DNA from: Novosphingobium sp. 32-60-15
GTDB lineage: Bacteria; Pseudomonadota; Alphaproteobacteria; Sphingomonadales; Sphingomonadaceae
DNA: 64,000 bases
Reading direction: 5' to 3'
NCBI RefSeq assembly: GCF_002280675.1
Contig: NZ_NCEN01000007.1
Coordinates: 62,001-126,000 of the forward strand
Position 1 is the first letter of the stretch. Each line of letters starts with the position of its first letter. Below, piece after piece: positions 54,352 to 62,921 of the stretch. The position numbers were made by a program, and so were the translations under genes. Below the pieces are notes generated by a model. The model did not search any database. It saw only the letters and a program-made list of their open reading frames with translations, and was not told the origin of the DNA.

Positions 54352-55359
54352 ATGGCTCCACCGTTTTCATGGCTGCGCCCCGAACCGCAGGGGCTGTATA
54401 TCACGCCAGCAGACGCGTGGATTGATCCATCGCGCGCGGTAGACTTGGCGCTGGTCACGCATGGCCATGCCGATCACGCGCGCGGCGGGCATAGCACAAC
54501 CGTGGCCACGCCCGAAACGCTGGCGATCATGGCCTTGCGCTATGGCGTGATCGAAGCGGGATCGCGCGCTGTGGCCTATGGCGAGACGGTGGCGTTGCGC
54601 GGCGATGTACGCGCAACGTATGTGCCCGCAGGTCATGTGCTGGGATCGGCACAAATCCTGCTTGAGCATGGCGGAGAGCGCGTGGTGATAACCGGCGATT
54701 ACAAACGCCGCGCCGATCCTACCTGCACACCCTTTGCGGTGACGCCGTGCGATGTCTTCGTTACTGAAGCCACGTTTGGCCTGCCGGTGTTCAGGCATCC
54801 CCCCATCGTTGATGAAATGGCCAAGCTGCTTGCCGCGCGCGAAAATGATGCGGGGCGATGCGTGCTGGTGGGCGCATATGCCTTGGGCAAGGCGCAGCGC
54901 GTGATCGCCGAATTGCGCGCGGCGGGGTATCACGAAACGATCTGGCTGCATGGCGCTATGGAGAAGATGTGCCGCCTGTACGAGGATCACGGCGTTGATC
55001 TTGGCGATCTGAAGCCGGTGGCGGGCGTGCCCAAGGCGGCACTGGAAAATGCGATCATCGTGTGCCCGCCCTCTGCGCTGAATGACCGGTGGAGCAGACG
55101 CTTGCCCGATCCGGTTACCGCAATGGCATCAGGCTGGATGCGGGTGCGCCAGCGCGCACGGCAACGCGGCGTGGAATTGCCGCTGATCATTTCAGACCAC
55201 GCCGATTGGGACGAACTGACCACGACAATCGCGCAAGTGAACCCCGCCGAAACGTGGATCACCCATGGCCGCGAGGAAGCCCTGCTGCGCTGGTGCGAAC
55301 TGAGCCAGCGCAAGGCGCGCGCGCTGGCGCTGGTGGGGTACGAGGACGAGGATGATTGA
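54352..55359 (+). CDS. Ligase-associated DNA exonuclease (metallo-beta-lactamase fold)
   Basis: Protein of 335 residues with the metallo-beta-lactamase/CPSF fold used by nucleases. It has the metal motif THGHADHARGGH near residue 35, VPAGHVLGSAQILLEHGGERVVITGDYKR near residue 90, and the downstream histidine-bearing ISDHADWDELTT near residue 282. This is the ligase-associated DNA damage response exonuclease family, which is usually encoded beside a dedicated ATP-dependent DNA ligase, as here. The start ATG at 54352 is preceded by no strong ribosome binding site. It is the first of the exonuclease-ligase pair. Confidence 0.88.
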   Translation: MAPPFSWLRPEPQGLYITPADAWIDPSRAVDLALVTHGHADHARGGHSTTVATPETLAIMALRYGVIEAGSRAVAYGETVALRGDVRATYVPAGHVLGSAQILLEHGGERVVITGDYKRRADPTCTPFAVTPCDVFVTEATFGLPVFRHPPIVDEMAKLLAARENDAGRCVLVGAYALGKAQRVIAELRAAGYHETIWLHGAMEKMCRLYEDHGVDLGDLKPVAGVPKAALENAIIVCPPSALNDRWSRRLPDPVTAMASGWMRVRQRARQRGVELPLIISDHADWDELTTTIAQVNPAETWITHGREEALLRWCELSQRKARALALVGYEDEDD

Positions 55360-55384
55360 GCTTTGGCCAAAGGCGGCGCGGGTG

Positions 55385-55466
55385 CTTCGACAAGCTCAGC
55401 ATGAGCGGTTTTTGGTGCTTGGCTCAGCCTCATCCCCCACCCCCGCTCAGCCTGAGCTTGTCGAAG
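55385..55466. repeat. Inverted repeat between exonuclease and ligase genes
   Basis: Left arm CTTCGACAAGCTCAGC followed by ATGAGCGG (55385-55408) and right arm CCGCTCAGCCTGAGC then TTGTCGAAG (55443-55466) pair over 24 bases with two mismatches. This motif (CTTCGACAAGCTCAG) is a widespread bacterial intergenic repeat and differs from the other two families here. Confidence 0.88.
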
Positions 55467-55491
55467 GCCGCACACAACGGTCGACAGATTG

Positions 55492-57087
55492 ATGCAGCGC
55501 TTTGCCGCCTTGCTCGATGCACTTGTGCTCACCCCTTCGCGCAATGCCAAGCTGGCGCTGCTGGCGGCCTATTTGCGCGAAACACCCGATCCTGATCGCG
55601 GTTGGGCACTGGCGGCGCTGACTGATGGACTTGATTTTCCGGCGGTTAAAGCCGGCACCATCCGCGCGCTGATGGCAGAACGCGTTGATCCGGTGCTGTG
55701 GACGCTCAGCCGGGAATATGTGGGAGATACCGCCGAAACAGCCAGCCTGCTTTGGCCCGAACCCTTGGGCGAACAACCTCCGCCGCCATCGGTGGCCGAG
55801 GTGGTTGCGACGTTGACCGCCACCAATCGCGCGAGCGCGCCCGCCACCGTTGCCGATGTGATGGACCGTCTTGACGTCAATGGTCGCTATGCCTTTCTGA
55901 AGCTTGCGACCGGCGCGATGCGCATCGGCATTTCGGCCCGGTTGGCCAAGGTCGCCTTTGCGCAAGCGTTTGATGTGCGGGTGGAGGACGTCGAGGAATA
56001 CTGGCACGGACAGGCCCCGCCCTATCTTCCGCTGTTTGATTGGGCAGCCAATGGCGCTGCACCGCCACGCACAGACCTGCTCCCGCTGTTCCGCCCGTTC
56101 ATGCTTGCCCATCCGCTTGAGGCCGAAAGCCTTGATCTGGCCGACTATGCGGCAGAATGGAAATGGGACGGCATCCGCGTACAGATCGTCCACGTAGCAG
56201 GCGAAACGCGCGTCTATTCGCGCAGCGGCGATGATATTTCAGCCACTTTCCCCGAAGTATCCGCCGCGCTGACGACGCCTTGCGTGCTGGACGGCGAATT
56301 GCTGGTGCGCGGCGCGCATCAGGGTGGCGAGGCTGGCGGTGCTGCCAGTTTCAACGCCTTGCAGCAGCGCTTGGGCCGCAAGACCGTGTCCAAAGCCATG
56401 TTGCGCGATTCGCCCGCCTTCGTCCGGCTTTATGATCTGCTGATCGAAGGCGGTGACGACTTGCGCAAACAGGCATGGGAGCAGCGCCGCGCACGGCTTG
56501 AGGCGCTGGTGCCAAGGCTTGATACGGAACGCTTCGACATCAGCCAGGTCATCGCAGCCAAAGACTTTGACGACCTTGCCGAAATCCGTGCCCGTGCGCG
56601 CGATGAGGCCATTGAAGGGGTGATGCTGAAGCGCCGCGATAGTCCTTATGTCGCGGGGCGGCGCACGGGGCTGTGGTACAAATGGAAGCGTGACCCGCTG
56701 CTGATCGATTGTGTGCTGATGTATGCGCAGCGCGGCAGCGGCAAACGATCATCGTTCTATTCCGATTTCACCTTTGGCTGCTGGAACGGCGATCCCGATC
56801 AGGGCGCGGAATTGTTGCCGGTGGGCAAGGCGTACTTCGGGTTTACCGATGCGGAGTTGAAAGAGCTCGACCGCCATGTGCGCCAGAACACCGTCGCCAA
56901 ATTCGGGCCGGTGCGCGAAACCGACAAATCGCTGGTGTTTGAAGTGGCGTTCGATTCGGTCCACACCAGCAAGCGCCACAAATCGGGCGTCGCCATGCGC
57001 TTTCCCCGGATCAGCCGCATCCGCAACGACAAGCCCGCACATGAAGCAGACCGGTTGGAAACTCTGAAAGCGCTGATCGCGGATTGA
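55492..57087 (+). CDS. ATP-dependent DNA ligase (cluster-type, ligase-associated repair)
   Basis: ATP-dependent DNA ligase of 531 residues, a bacterial Lig family separate from the NAD-dependent housekeeping ligase. It has an N-terminal helical domain of about 200 residues (MQRFAALLDALVLTPSRNAKLALLAAYLRETPDPDRGWA), the adenylation motif EWKWDGIRVQIV (catalytic Lys near residue 224), and later nucleotidyltransferase motifs EGVMLKRRDSPYVAGRRTGLWYKWKRDP and SLVFEVAFD with RFPRISRIRNDK. The start is the ATG at 55492; a TTG one codon earlier is in frame. It is the partner of the exonuclease upstream, but the helicase and PdeM phosphoesterase usually found in the same cluster are not next to it. 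Confidence 0.92.
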   Translation: MQRFAALLDALVLTPSRNAKLALLAAYLRETPDPDRGWALAALTDGLDFPAVKAGTIRALMAERVDPVLWTLSREYVGDTAETASLLWPEPLGEQPPPPSVAEVVATLTATNRASAPATVADVMDRLDVNGRYAFLKLATGAMRIGISARLAKVAFAQAFDVRVEDVEEYWHGQAPPYLPLFDWAANGAAPPRTDLLPLFRPFMLAHPLEAESLDLADYAAEWKWDGIRVQIVHVAGETRVYSRSGDDISATFPEVSAALTTPCVLDGELLVRGAHQGGEAGGAASFNALQQRLGRKTVSKAMLRDSPAFVRLYDLLIEGGDDLRKQAWEQRRARLEALVPRLDTERFDISQVIAAKDFDDLAEIRARARDEAIEGVMLKRRDSPYVAGRRTGLWYKWKRDPLLIDCVLMYAQRGSGKRSSFYSDFTFGCWNGDPDQGAELLPVGKAYFGFTDAELKELDRHVRQNTVAKFGPVRETDKSLVFEVAFDSVHTSKRHKSGVAMRFPRISRIRNDKPAHEADRLETLKALIAD

Positions 57088-57153
57088 CGCGGATCAATGA
57101 TGATTGGCTGCGGAGCAGGCACACAAGAGCCTCGCACAATTACCATCCGGAGC

Positions 57154-57576
57154 ATGATTTTGGCCACCCAAGCTGCTGAAGCACCAGCAACCGCCCCTGC
57201 CGCCAGCCCCTACGAACGCATCGGCGGAATTGCCGTGCTGCGTCAGATTTCTGACCGGTTTTATGACCTGATGGAGCAAGACCCGGCCTATCGCGCGCTG
57301 CGCGCCATGCATGCGCCCGATCTTGCGCCGATGCGCGAATCCCTGCCGAATTTTCTGGCCGGTTGGGCGGGCGGTCCGCGTCAGTGGTTTGAGGCCAATC
57401 CCGGCAAGTGCATGATGTCGATGCACAAACCCTTTCCGATCACCAGAAAGACCGCGAACCAATGGGCCGATGCCATGGCCTGCGCGATTGCCGATGTTGC
57501 GCCTACTGATACCGAAATCGCCACGGCATTAAGCGATGTTCTGACGCAAATGGCGCGGGGCATGGCGCGCGACTGA
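57154..57576 (+). CDS. Group II truncated haemoglobin
   Basis: Small globin of about 140 residues, group II (TrHbO-like): YERIGGIAVLRQISDRFYDLMEQDPAYRALRAMHAPDL, FLAGWAGGPRQWFEANPGKCMMSMHKPFPITRKTANQWADAM, with the proximal histidine in MSMHKPFPI and the conserved tryptophan following. Such proteins bind oxygen or nitric oxide and may detoxify NO or hydroperoxides. The start is uncertain: the ATG at 57154 gives a normal N-terminus but has a crowded upstream region, and starts at 57097 and 57100 are also in frame. It begins shortly after the ligase stop and just before a DUF1275 gene. Confidence 0.85.
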   Translation: MILATQAAEAPATAPAASPYERIGGIAVLRQISDRFYDLMEQDPAYRALRAMHAPDLAPMRESLPNFLAGWAGGPRQWFEANPGKCMMSMHKPFPITRKTANQWADAMACAIADVAPTDTEIATALSDVLTQMARGMARD

Positions 57577-57597
57577 AACGCAGCGTAAGCTGTTGCG

Positions 57598-58236
57598 ATG
57601 ATCCAGTACGACCGCCAGCGCCGGACCTTTGCCATCGCGCTTGCCGCCATGGCAGGGTTTACCGATGCCGTGGGGTTTCTTTCGGCGGACGGCTATTTCG
57701 TCTCGTTCATGTCCGGCAATTCCACGCGGCTCGGCGTATCACTCGGCACGGATCCGGCGCGCGCATTGATGCCTGCTGTTCTGATTGCGGGGTTCCTTGG
57801 CGGAGTGACCGGCGGCGCATTGCTCGCACGGTGGGCGGGTACACTGCACAAACCTGCGGTATTGGCGCTAGTGGCAGCGATGCTTTTTACAGCGGCCAGC
57901 GGACGCTTGCTCGGATCACCCGTTCTGATGCTCGGCGGGTTAGTCATGGCCATGGGCGCGCTGAACAACACCTTCCAGCGCGGCGGCGAAGTGACGGTTG
58001 GCTTGACGTACATGACTGGCGCGCTGGTGAAGTTGGGCCAAGGTCTTGCCAATGCGTTCAGTGGGCAGCCAAATACAGGCTGGACTTCGTGGGCTGGGCT
58101 ATGGGGCGGACTGCTGGCCGGTGCCGTGCTGGGTGCCTTTGCGCAAGACCGCCTGCCGCTGGTCTGCCTTTGGCTGGCGGCGGGCTATTGCATCGTCATG
58201 ACGGCGATTGCGTTCAGATTACCGGCGGAATCCTGA
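57598..58236 (+). CDS. DUF1275 family membrane protein (YoaK-like)
   Basis: Membrane protein of 212 residues with six predicted helices in the DUF1275/YoaK family: AAMAGFTDAVGFLSADGYFVSFMSGNSTRLGVSLG near the start and GALNNTFQRGGEVTVGLTYMTGALVKLGQGLANAF near residue 120. The function is unknown. It begins 21 bases after the globin stop, so it may be cotranscribed with it. The 3' end overlaps the convergent DUF167 gene by about 23 bases. Confidence 0.88.
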   Translation: MIQYDRQRRTFAIALAAMAGFTDAVGFLSADGYFVSFMSGNSTRLGVSLGTDPARALMPAVLIAGFLGGVTGGALLARWAGTLHKPAVLALVAAMLFTAASGRLLGSPVLMLGGLVMAMGALNNTFQRGGEVTVGLTYMTGALVKLGQGLANAFSGQPNTGWTSWAGLWGGLLAGAVLGAFAQDRLPLVCLWLAAGYCIVMTAIAFRLPAES

Positions 58237-58501
58237 ACAGCTTTTCGCGCGAAGTTGCGCCGCGCAACATTTCCACTTTTGATGGCGCAACGCCAAGGGC
58301 CTGCGCCAGCAATTCCAGCACGGCGGCGCTGGCTTTGCCATCCTCCGGCTTGGTCCGCACTTTCACCAGCACGCGCCCTTGGGCAATTTCAACGCCCTCG
58401 CTGCGCGCGCCCGGCGTCACCCGCACCGCCAGACGCCCTTCGCCATCGGCAAGCGCGCGCAGGGCCGATGCTGCGGGCAGATCAGCCTTTGGTCTGGCCA
58501 A
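58214..58501 (-). CDS. DUF167 family protein (YggU-like)
   Basis: A short protein of about 95 residues with the DUF167 pattern: GRLAVRVTPGARSEGVEIAQGRVLVKVRTKPEDGKASAAVLELLAQALGVAPSKVEMLRGATSREKLFRI. The conserved core lies within residues 25-95. The 5' end is uncertain: a TTG at 58501 overlaps the end of the upstream gamma-carbonic-anhydrase-like gene by 20 bases, while ATGs at 58549 and 58537 would overlap it by 56-68. I prefer the short overlap. The role of the family is unknown. It belongs to a minus-strand run hemB-carbonic anhydrase-DUF167. Confidence 0.8.
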   Translation of the reverse strand: MARPKADLPAASALRALADGEGRLAVRVTPGARSEGVEIAQGRVLVKVRTKPEDGKASAAVLELLAQALGVAPSKVEMLRGATSREKLFRIPPVI

Positions 58502-59045
58502 GCACCGCCGCCTTGTGCGCGTGGCCGTTGTGGACATAGTGTTGAACACCGCGCTGCATATCGACCAGCGCCGCGTCGGTCAGGTCACGCATGTAAGTGG
58601 CAGGACGCCCGCCCCACAATTGCCGCGCTCCAATGCGCTTGCCGCCGGTCAGCATCGCGCCTGCCGCCAGCATGCCATCGCTTTCAATCACCGCACCGCT
58701 CATCACAATCGCGCCAAGCCCGATGAAGCCGCGATCTTCGACAATGCAGCCGTGAACAATCGCGAGATGGCCAACCAGCACGTCTTCCCCGATGATCGTC
58801 GGGAAGCCATCGGGCTTGCCGGGCGCGGGGCTATCGACATGGATGACGCTGCCATCCTGCACATTGCTGCGCGCGCCGATGCGGATGAAATTCACATCGC
58901 CCCGGATCACGCAGTTATACCAGATCGATACGTCCGGCCCGATTTCGACATCGCCGATGATCCGGCATCCCGGTGCGATGAACGCGGTTTCGTGAATGCG
59001 CGGGGTCTTGCCGTTAAGTGTGATGATCGAAACATCGGGGTGCAT
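58482..59045 (-). CDS. Gamma carbonic anhydrase-like protein (left-handed beta helix)
   Basis: Protein of 187 residues with hexapeptide repeats forming a left-handed beta-helix, as in YrdA/PaaY: PRIHETAFIAPGCRIIGDVEIGPDVSIWYNCVIRGDVNFIRIGARSNVQDGSVIHVDS, then IGEDVLVGHLAIVHGCIVEDRGFIGLGAIVMSGAVIESDGMLAAGAMLTGGKRI. Metal-binding histidines in VIHVD and GHLAIVHG match gamma carbonic anhydrases. Activity as a carbonic anhydrase is not assured for this subfamily. It starts 3 bases after the hemB stop and overlaps DUF167. Confidence 0.9.
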   Translation of the reverse strand: MHPDVSIITLNGKTPRIHETAFIAPGCRIIGDVEIGPDVSIWYNCVIRGDVNFIRIGARSNVQDGSVIHVDSPAPGKPDGFPTIIGEDVLVGHLAIVHGCIVEDRGFIGLGAIVMSGAVIESDGMLAAGAMLTGGKRIGARQLWGGRPATYMRDLTDAALVDMQRGVQHYVHNGHAHKAAVLGQTKG

Positions 59046-59048
59046 GGC

Positions 59049-60041
59049 TTATGCCCCCAACAGACGGGCGGCATGGGCGGCGTGATACGTCAGCACGCCC
59101 GAACAACCCGCGCGTTTGAACGCCACCAGCGTTTCGAGCACCATCGCATCACGATCAGCCGCGCCTGCGGCCACGGCGGCCTCAATCATCGCGTATTCGC
59201 CGCTCACCTGATAGGCGAAGACCGGCACACCGAACGCCTGCTTCACGCGGATGGCGATATCAAGATAGGGCAGGCCGGGCTTTACCATCACGCTGTCAGC
59301 GCCTTCGGCCAGATCGAGTTCAACCTCGCGCAGCGCCTCCTCGGCATTGGCAGGGTCCATCTGGTAGGTTTTCTTGTCACCCTTCAACAACCCGCTTGAG
59401 CCGACCGCATCGCGGAACGGACCATAGAACGCCGAGGCATATTTGGCGGCATAGGACATGATCTGGACGTTGACGTGGCCTTCGCCTTCCAAAGCATCGC
59501 GGATCGCGCCGATGCGGCCATCCATCATGTCTGACGGGGCGATGATATCGGCCCCGGCTGCGGCCTGATTCAGGCTCTGCCCGACCAGCATTTCAACCGT
59601 TGCATCGTTCAGCACATAACCTGCCGCATCGATCAACCCGTCCTGCCCGTGGCTGGTATAAGGATCGAGGGCGACATCGGTGAGCACGCCGATATCATTA
59701 CCGCAGGCATCCTTGATGGCACGGATGGCGCGGCACATCAGGTTATCGGGGTTAAGCGCCTCTGCGCCATTTTCGCTACGCCGGTCTGCCTGCGTGTTAG
59801 GGAACAAGGCAAGGCAGGGAATGCCCAGCGACACCGCCTCTTTCGCGCGCGCGACGATACCATCAACCGACCAGCGCGAAACGCCGGGCAGCGAGCCGAT
59901 CGGGTCTTCCACGCCCTGCCCTTCGGTGACGAACAGGGGCCAGATCAGATCGGCGGGCGTGATGAGCACTTCGCGGTGCATCGCGCGGCTCCAAGTAGTG
60001 GAGCGGGTGCGGCGCATGCGGGTGTGGGGATAGCTGTACAT
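59049..60041 (-). CDS. hemB: Delta-aminolevulinic acid dehydratase (porphobilinogen synthase)
   Basis: Condenses two 5-aminolevulinate molecules to porphobilinogen in haem and related tetrapyrrole synthesis. The 330-residue protein has the two active-site lysines in MSYAAKYASAFYGPFR and MVKPGLPYLD. The zinc-site cysteines of the E. coli or mammalian enzymes are absent: the metal loop reads TDVALDPYTSHGQDGLI, so it is the magnesium/potassium-dependent type typical of alphaproteobacteria and plants. I start at the ATG at 60041, giving MYSYPHTRMRRTR; an open frame runs to 60077. It heads a run with the beta-helix protein and DUF167. Confidence 0.96.
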   Translation of the reverse strand: MYSYPHTRMRRTRSTTWSRAMHREVLITPADLIWPLFVTEGQGVEDPIGSLPGVSRWSVDGIVARAKEAVSLGIPCLALFPNTQADRRSENGAEALNPDNLMCRAIRAIKDACGNDIGVLTDVALDPYTSHGQDGLIDAAGYVLNDATVEMLVGQSLNQAAAGADIIAPSDMMDGRIGAIRDALEGEGHVNVQIMSYAAKYASAFYGPFRDAVGSSGLLKGDKKTYQMDPANAEEALREVELDLAEGADSVMVKPGLPYLDIAIRVKQAFGVPVFAYQVSGEYAMIEAAVAAGAADRDAMVLETLVAFKRAGCSGVLTYHAAHAARLLGA

Positions 60042-60077
60042 ATGCCAAAGCCTAGCGTCTGCGCAGGCTTCGGGCAA

Positions 60078-61628
60078 TCACCGGATGGCGCTATTGGCCT
60101 TGAGCGCGGTTATTTGCGACAGCTTGGATTTGAACGCTGCCAGTTGCGCCGGATCAACCGCTGCGCGGCGGGTTATCGAACTGACGGACAGGGGGTTCAC
60201 CGTCTGGCCGTTGCGGTACATTTCGTAGTGCAGGTGCGGGCCGGTGGAAAGGCCGGTTGAACCGACATAGCCGATAACCTGACCGCGCCTTACCGAAGTA
60301 CCGGGGCTCACCGCAATCCGGCTCATATGGCCATACCCCGTGCCTATGCCGCTGCCGTGATCGAGCCGTACATAATTGCCGTGGCCACCGTGCCAGCCGG
60401 CAAAAGATACGCGTCCGTCCGTCGCTGCATAAATCGGAGCGCCCCAGCCTGCGCCGAAATCAACGCCCGCATGCATGCGCATATAGCCCAAGATCGGGTG
60501 GCGGCGCGCGCCATAGCCCGAGGTGATGTACCCGTTCACTGGCGCACCAAACGCGCCGGTCGTTTCTTGCGAGCCTTGCGCCATGCTTTGTGCCGAATAA
60601 AACTCGCCATCATTGCCCCAGCGCAGCAATTGCACCACCGGCTTGCCGCCACGAACAACGCTGGCGTAAACCAGATCGCCCGCCTGTGATTCACCGCTGG
60701 CCGCACGCCGGTTAGAGAAAACAAGGTCGAATTCATCACCCGGTGCGATGTCTTCAAACGCCATGTGTTGATCGACCGCGCGCAAATAGGCCTGCACCGC
60801 GCTGGCAGGTGCTCCTGCAGCGCGGGCCGAGCGATAGAGGCTGCCGCCGACGATGCCGCGAATACGCATCGGCGCTGAATCAATCGCAATGGCGTTGCTG
60901 GCCAAAGCCAGTTCGCCGCCGCTGCGCTTTACATCCAGCGCCAGATCGAAACGCGGACGGAACGTAAGCTGTTCAAGCGGACGCGGTTCAGCAGGCGATG
61001 ACCGTGCGCCCAGCCGGATGGTAAAGCGTGTGCCGGGCAAAATGGCATCGGGCTTCACTTGCGCGCTGATCAAACCGAGCACGCGGGTGATATCGCCATT
61101 GGCCAGCCCTGCGCGTTGCAACATGCGCGGGAAGCTATCGCTTGCACCCAACGTCGCGGTCAGTTCGACACTCGGCCGTTCGGGCGCGGCGGCGAGCGGG
61201 ATGACAGCGGCGTTGGCAATCACATGACGCCCGTTGTCTGCGCCATAGGCAAGCGGCCGCAAACCCTGGACGCGCAATTCATCGCGCGCCTGATCGTCCA
61301 GCACGGTCAATGGCGCGGCTTGCAAGGGCGCAAAGGTGGGCCAGAACATGAAAGCTGCGGCACCAAGCCCCAGCATGGTTCCAAACCCGCGAAACCAGCG
61401 CGCGCTGCCAATGTCTTCGGCCAGATCGGGGACGAGATCCTGCCGGGCAAACCAGCGTTCAATCCGGGCGCGGACGGTGTCGATATGGGGATCGGCTGAA
61501 AAGGCGGGTCGCCCAGGCTCTGGCATCACCCGCGATTCGGGCAGGCGCGCGGGAGCGGAGCGCAGGCCAAAACCCTGCGCCACGCCTGTCCCGGCAAAGG
61601 CCATCATCTGATCTCGCGGTGTGAACAC
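60078..61628 (-). CDS. M23 family metallopeptidase (catalytic LytM, MepM-like)
   Basis: Envelope endopeptidase of 516 residues. A cytoplasmic N-terminal region with one membrane helix (about residues 78-95, FGTMLGLGAAAFMFWP) is followed by a large periplasmic region with LysM-like/OapA-like features (SFPRMLQRAGLANGDITRVLGLI) and a C-terminal LytM domain. The zinc site is intact: MHAGVDFGAGWGAPIYA near residue 385 and GPHLHYEMYRNG near 470. It would cut peptidoglycan cross-links during growth. It begins with GTG at 61628; ATGs at residues 8-9 are alternatives. Divergent DUF3667 gene lies 118 bases upstream. Confidence 0.9.
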   Translation of the reverse strand: MFTPRDQMMAFAGTGVAQGFGLRSAPARLPESRVMPEPGRPAFSADPHIDTVRARIERWFARQDLVPDLAEDIGSARWFRGFGTMLGLGAAAFMFWPTFAPLQAAPLTVLDDQARDELRVQGLRPLAYGADNGRHVIANAAVIPLAAAPERPSVELTATLGASDSFPRMLQRAGLANGDITRVLGLISAQVKPDAILPGTRFTIRLGARSSPAEPRPLEQLTFRPRFDLALDVKRSGGELALASNAIAIDSAPMRIRGIVGGSLYRSARAAGAPASAVQAYLRAVDQHMAFEDIAPGDEFDLVFSNRRAASGESQAGDLVYASVVRGGKPVVQLLRWGNDGEFYSAQSMAQGSQETTGAFGAPVNGYITSGYGARRHPILGYMRMHAGVDFGAGWGAPIYAATDGRVSFAGWHGGHGNYVRLDHGSGIGTGYGHMSRIAVSPGTSVRRGQVIGYVGSTGLSTGPHLHYEMYRNGQTVNPLSVSSITRRAAVDPAQLAAFKSKLSQITALKANSAIR

Positions 61629-61746
61629 GTTGCGTCCTGTACCCTGTCATTGCCCGCACTGCACGTTCAAGGTTAATTCTTGGTGAAATCACTGCATTTG
61701 AAGGCCGCAAGCGGCAAGGATATGGCAAGCGCCGCCTTGGCTGGCT

Positions 61747-62826
61747 ATGGCTGAAGCTTGCGACGGGGGACAGGTTTTGAACGAAACAGACGCTTTGGGC
61801 GACATGGTGGGCACAGTGGCAACCGCCCGGGCGATTGAGCCTGCTGCGAGCAGCACAGCCGGTGCCAGCCATAGCCATGAAATTGCCTGCCTGAACTGTG
61901 GCACAGCGCTGGTTGGCAGCCATTGCCACGACTGCGGCCAAACGGCGCATGTCCATAAGACGCTGGGTGCGTTCTTTCACGACTTGCTGCACGGCGTGTT
62001 TCATTTCGAAGGCAAGATCTGGCGCACTTTGCCGATGCTGGTGATACGCCCGGGAAAGCTGACCCGCGAATACATTGACGGACGGCGAGCTAGTTATGTC
62101 TCGCCCATTGCGCTGTTTTTGTTCTGTGTTTTCCTGCTGTTCACAACGTTCAATTCGCTGGGCAGCAATGTTGTCAACACTAACATGAATGTATCACTGG
62201 ACCAGACTATTGAAAAAGAGCGGGCCGAAATCGCGGATCTGGAGATTGCGCGCAAAGAGTTTGCCGACGATCCCGCCAAAGTAGCCGCCACCGATGCCGC
62301 GCTCGCAAAATCACGCGCGAACATCGACGCAATGGAAAAGCTGAAAGCCAGCGGCTTGAAGGTATCAAACGTCGAATCCGAAGGCTTTCAGACGTCTAGC
62401 GATATTGCGTGGATCAACGATGCAGTGAACAAGGCGAAAGCCAATCCCGGCCTCGCACTGTATAAGGTCCAGACTTACAGTTATAAGTTAAGCTGGGCTT
62501 TGATCCCCATTTCGGTGCCATTCCTGTGGCTGCTGTTCCCGTTCCACCGCCGGTTCGGTTTTTACGATCACACGGTATTTGTCACCTATTCGCTGTGCTT
62601 CATGACCTTGCTGGCGATTTTGCTGGCGGTTGGCGGACAATTCAACGTGCCCGGCGTTGCGGTGGCAGGGTTGGTGGCACCACCGCTTCATATGTATCGG
62701 CAGCTGCGCGGGACTTATGGTTTGACCCGATTGGGCGGATTGTGGCGCACCGCTTTGCTGAGCATGTTCGCGTTCACCGCACTCATGCTCTTTGCCGTGC
62801 TGATACTTGTCGAAGCCGGGATTTAA
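61747..62826 (+). CDS. DUF3667 family membrane protein with zinc ribbon
   Basis: A 359-residue protein. Near residue 48 it carries a zinc ribbon CLNCGTALVGSHCHDCGQ, then KTLGAFFHDLLHGVFHFEGKIWRTLPMLVIRPGKLTREYIDGRRASYVSPIALFLFCVFLLFTTF with the first membrane helix. A periplasmic or cytoplasmic helical coiled region of about 110 residues follows, then three or four further helices (SWALIPISVPFLWLLFPFHRRFG to the end). This is the DUF3667 layout; function unknown. The ATG at 61747 has no strong ribosome binding site, and a TTG near 61773 preceded by GGGGAC could be the true start; the zinc ribbon lies well downstream of either. Confidence 0.82.
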   Translation: MAEACDGGQVLNETDALGDMVGTVATARAIEPAASSTAGASHSHEIACLNCGTALVGSHCHDCGQTAHVHKTLGAFFHDLLHGVFHFEGKIWRTLPMLVIRPGKLTREYIDGRRASYVSPIALFLFCVFLLFTTFNSLGSNVVNTNMNVSLDQTIEKERAEIADLEIARKEFADDPAKVAATDAALAKSRANIDAMEKLKASGLKVSNVESEGFQTSSDIAWINDAVNKAKANPGLALYKVQTYSYKLSWALIPISVPFLWLLFPFHRRFGFYDHTVFVTYSLCFMTLLAILLAVGGQFNVPGVAVAGLVAPPLHMYRQLRGTYGLTRLGGLWRTALLSMFAFTALMLFAVLILVEAGI

Positions 62827-62856
62827 GGCATGCCGACATCAAGTTGAGACAAGCAA

Positions 62857-62884
62857 AAAGGGCGGGAGTTACCCCCCGCCCTTT
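62857..62884. terminator. Bidirectional terminator between DUF3667 and ftsH
   Basis: AAAGGGCGGG (62857-62866) pairs CCCGCCCTTT (62875-62884). On the minus strand it is followed by TTTTTG (forward CAAAAA), making it the better terminator for ftsH; on the plus strand the tail is TTTCGTTTG. Confidence 0.85.
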
Positions 62885-62921
62885 CGTTTGTTGTCATGCC
62901 ACAAGTATCAGGCCGCAAGCA

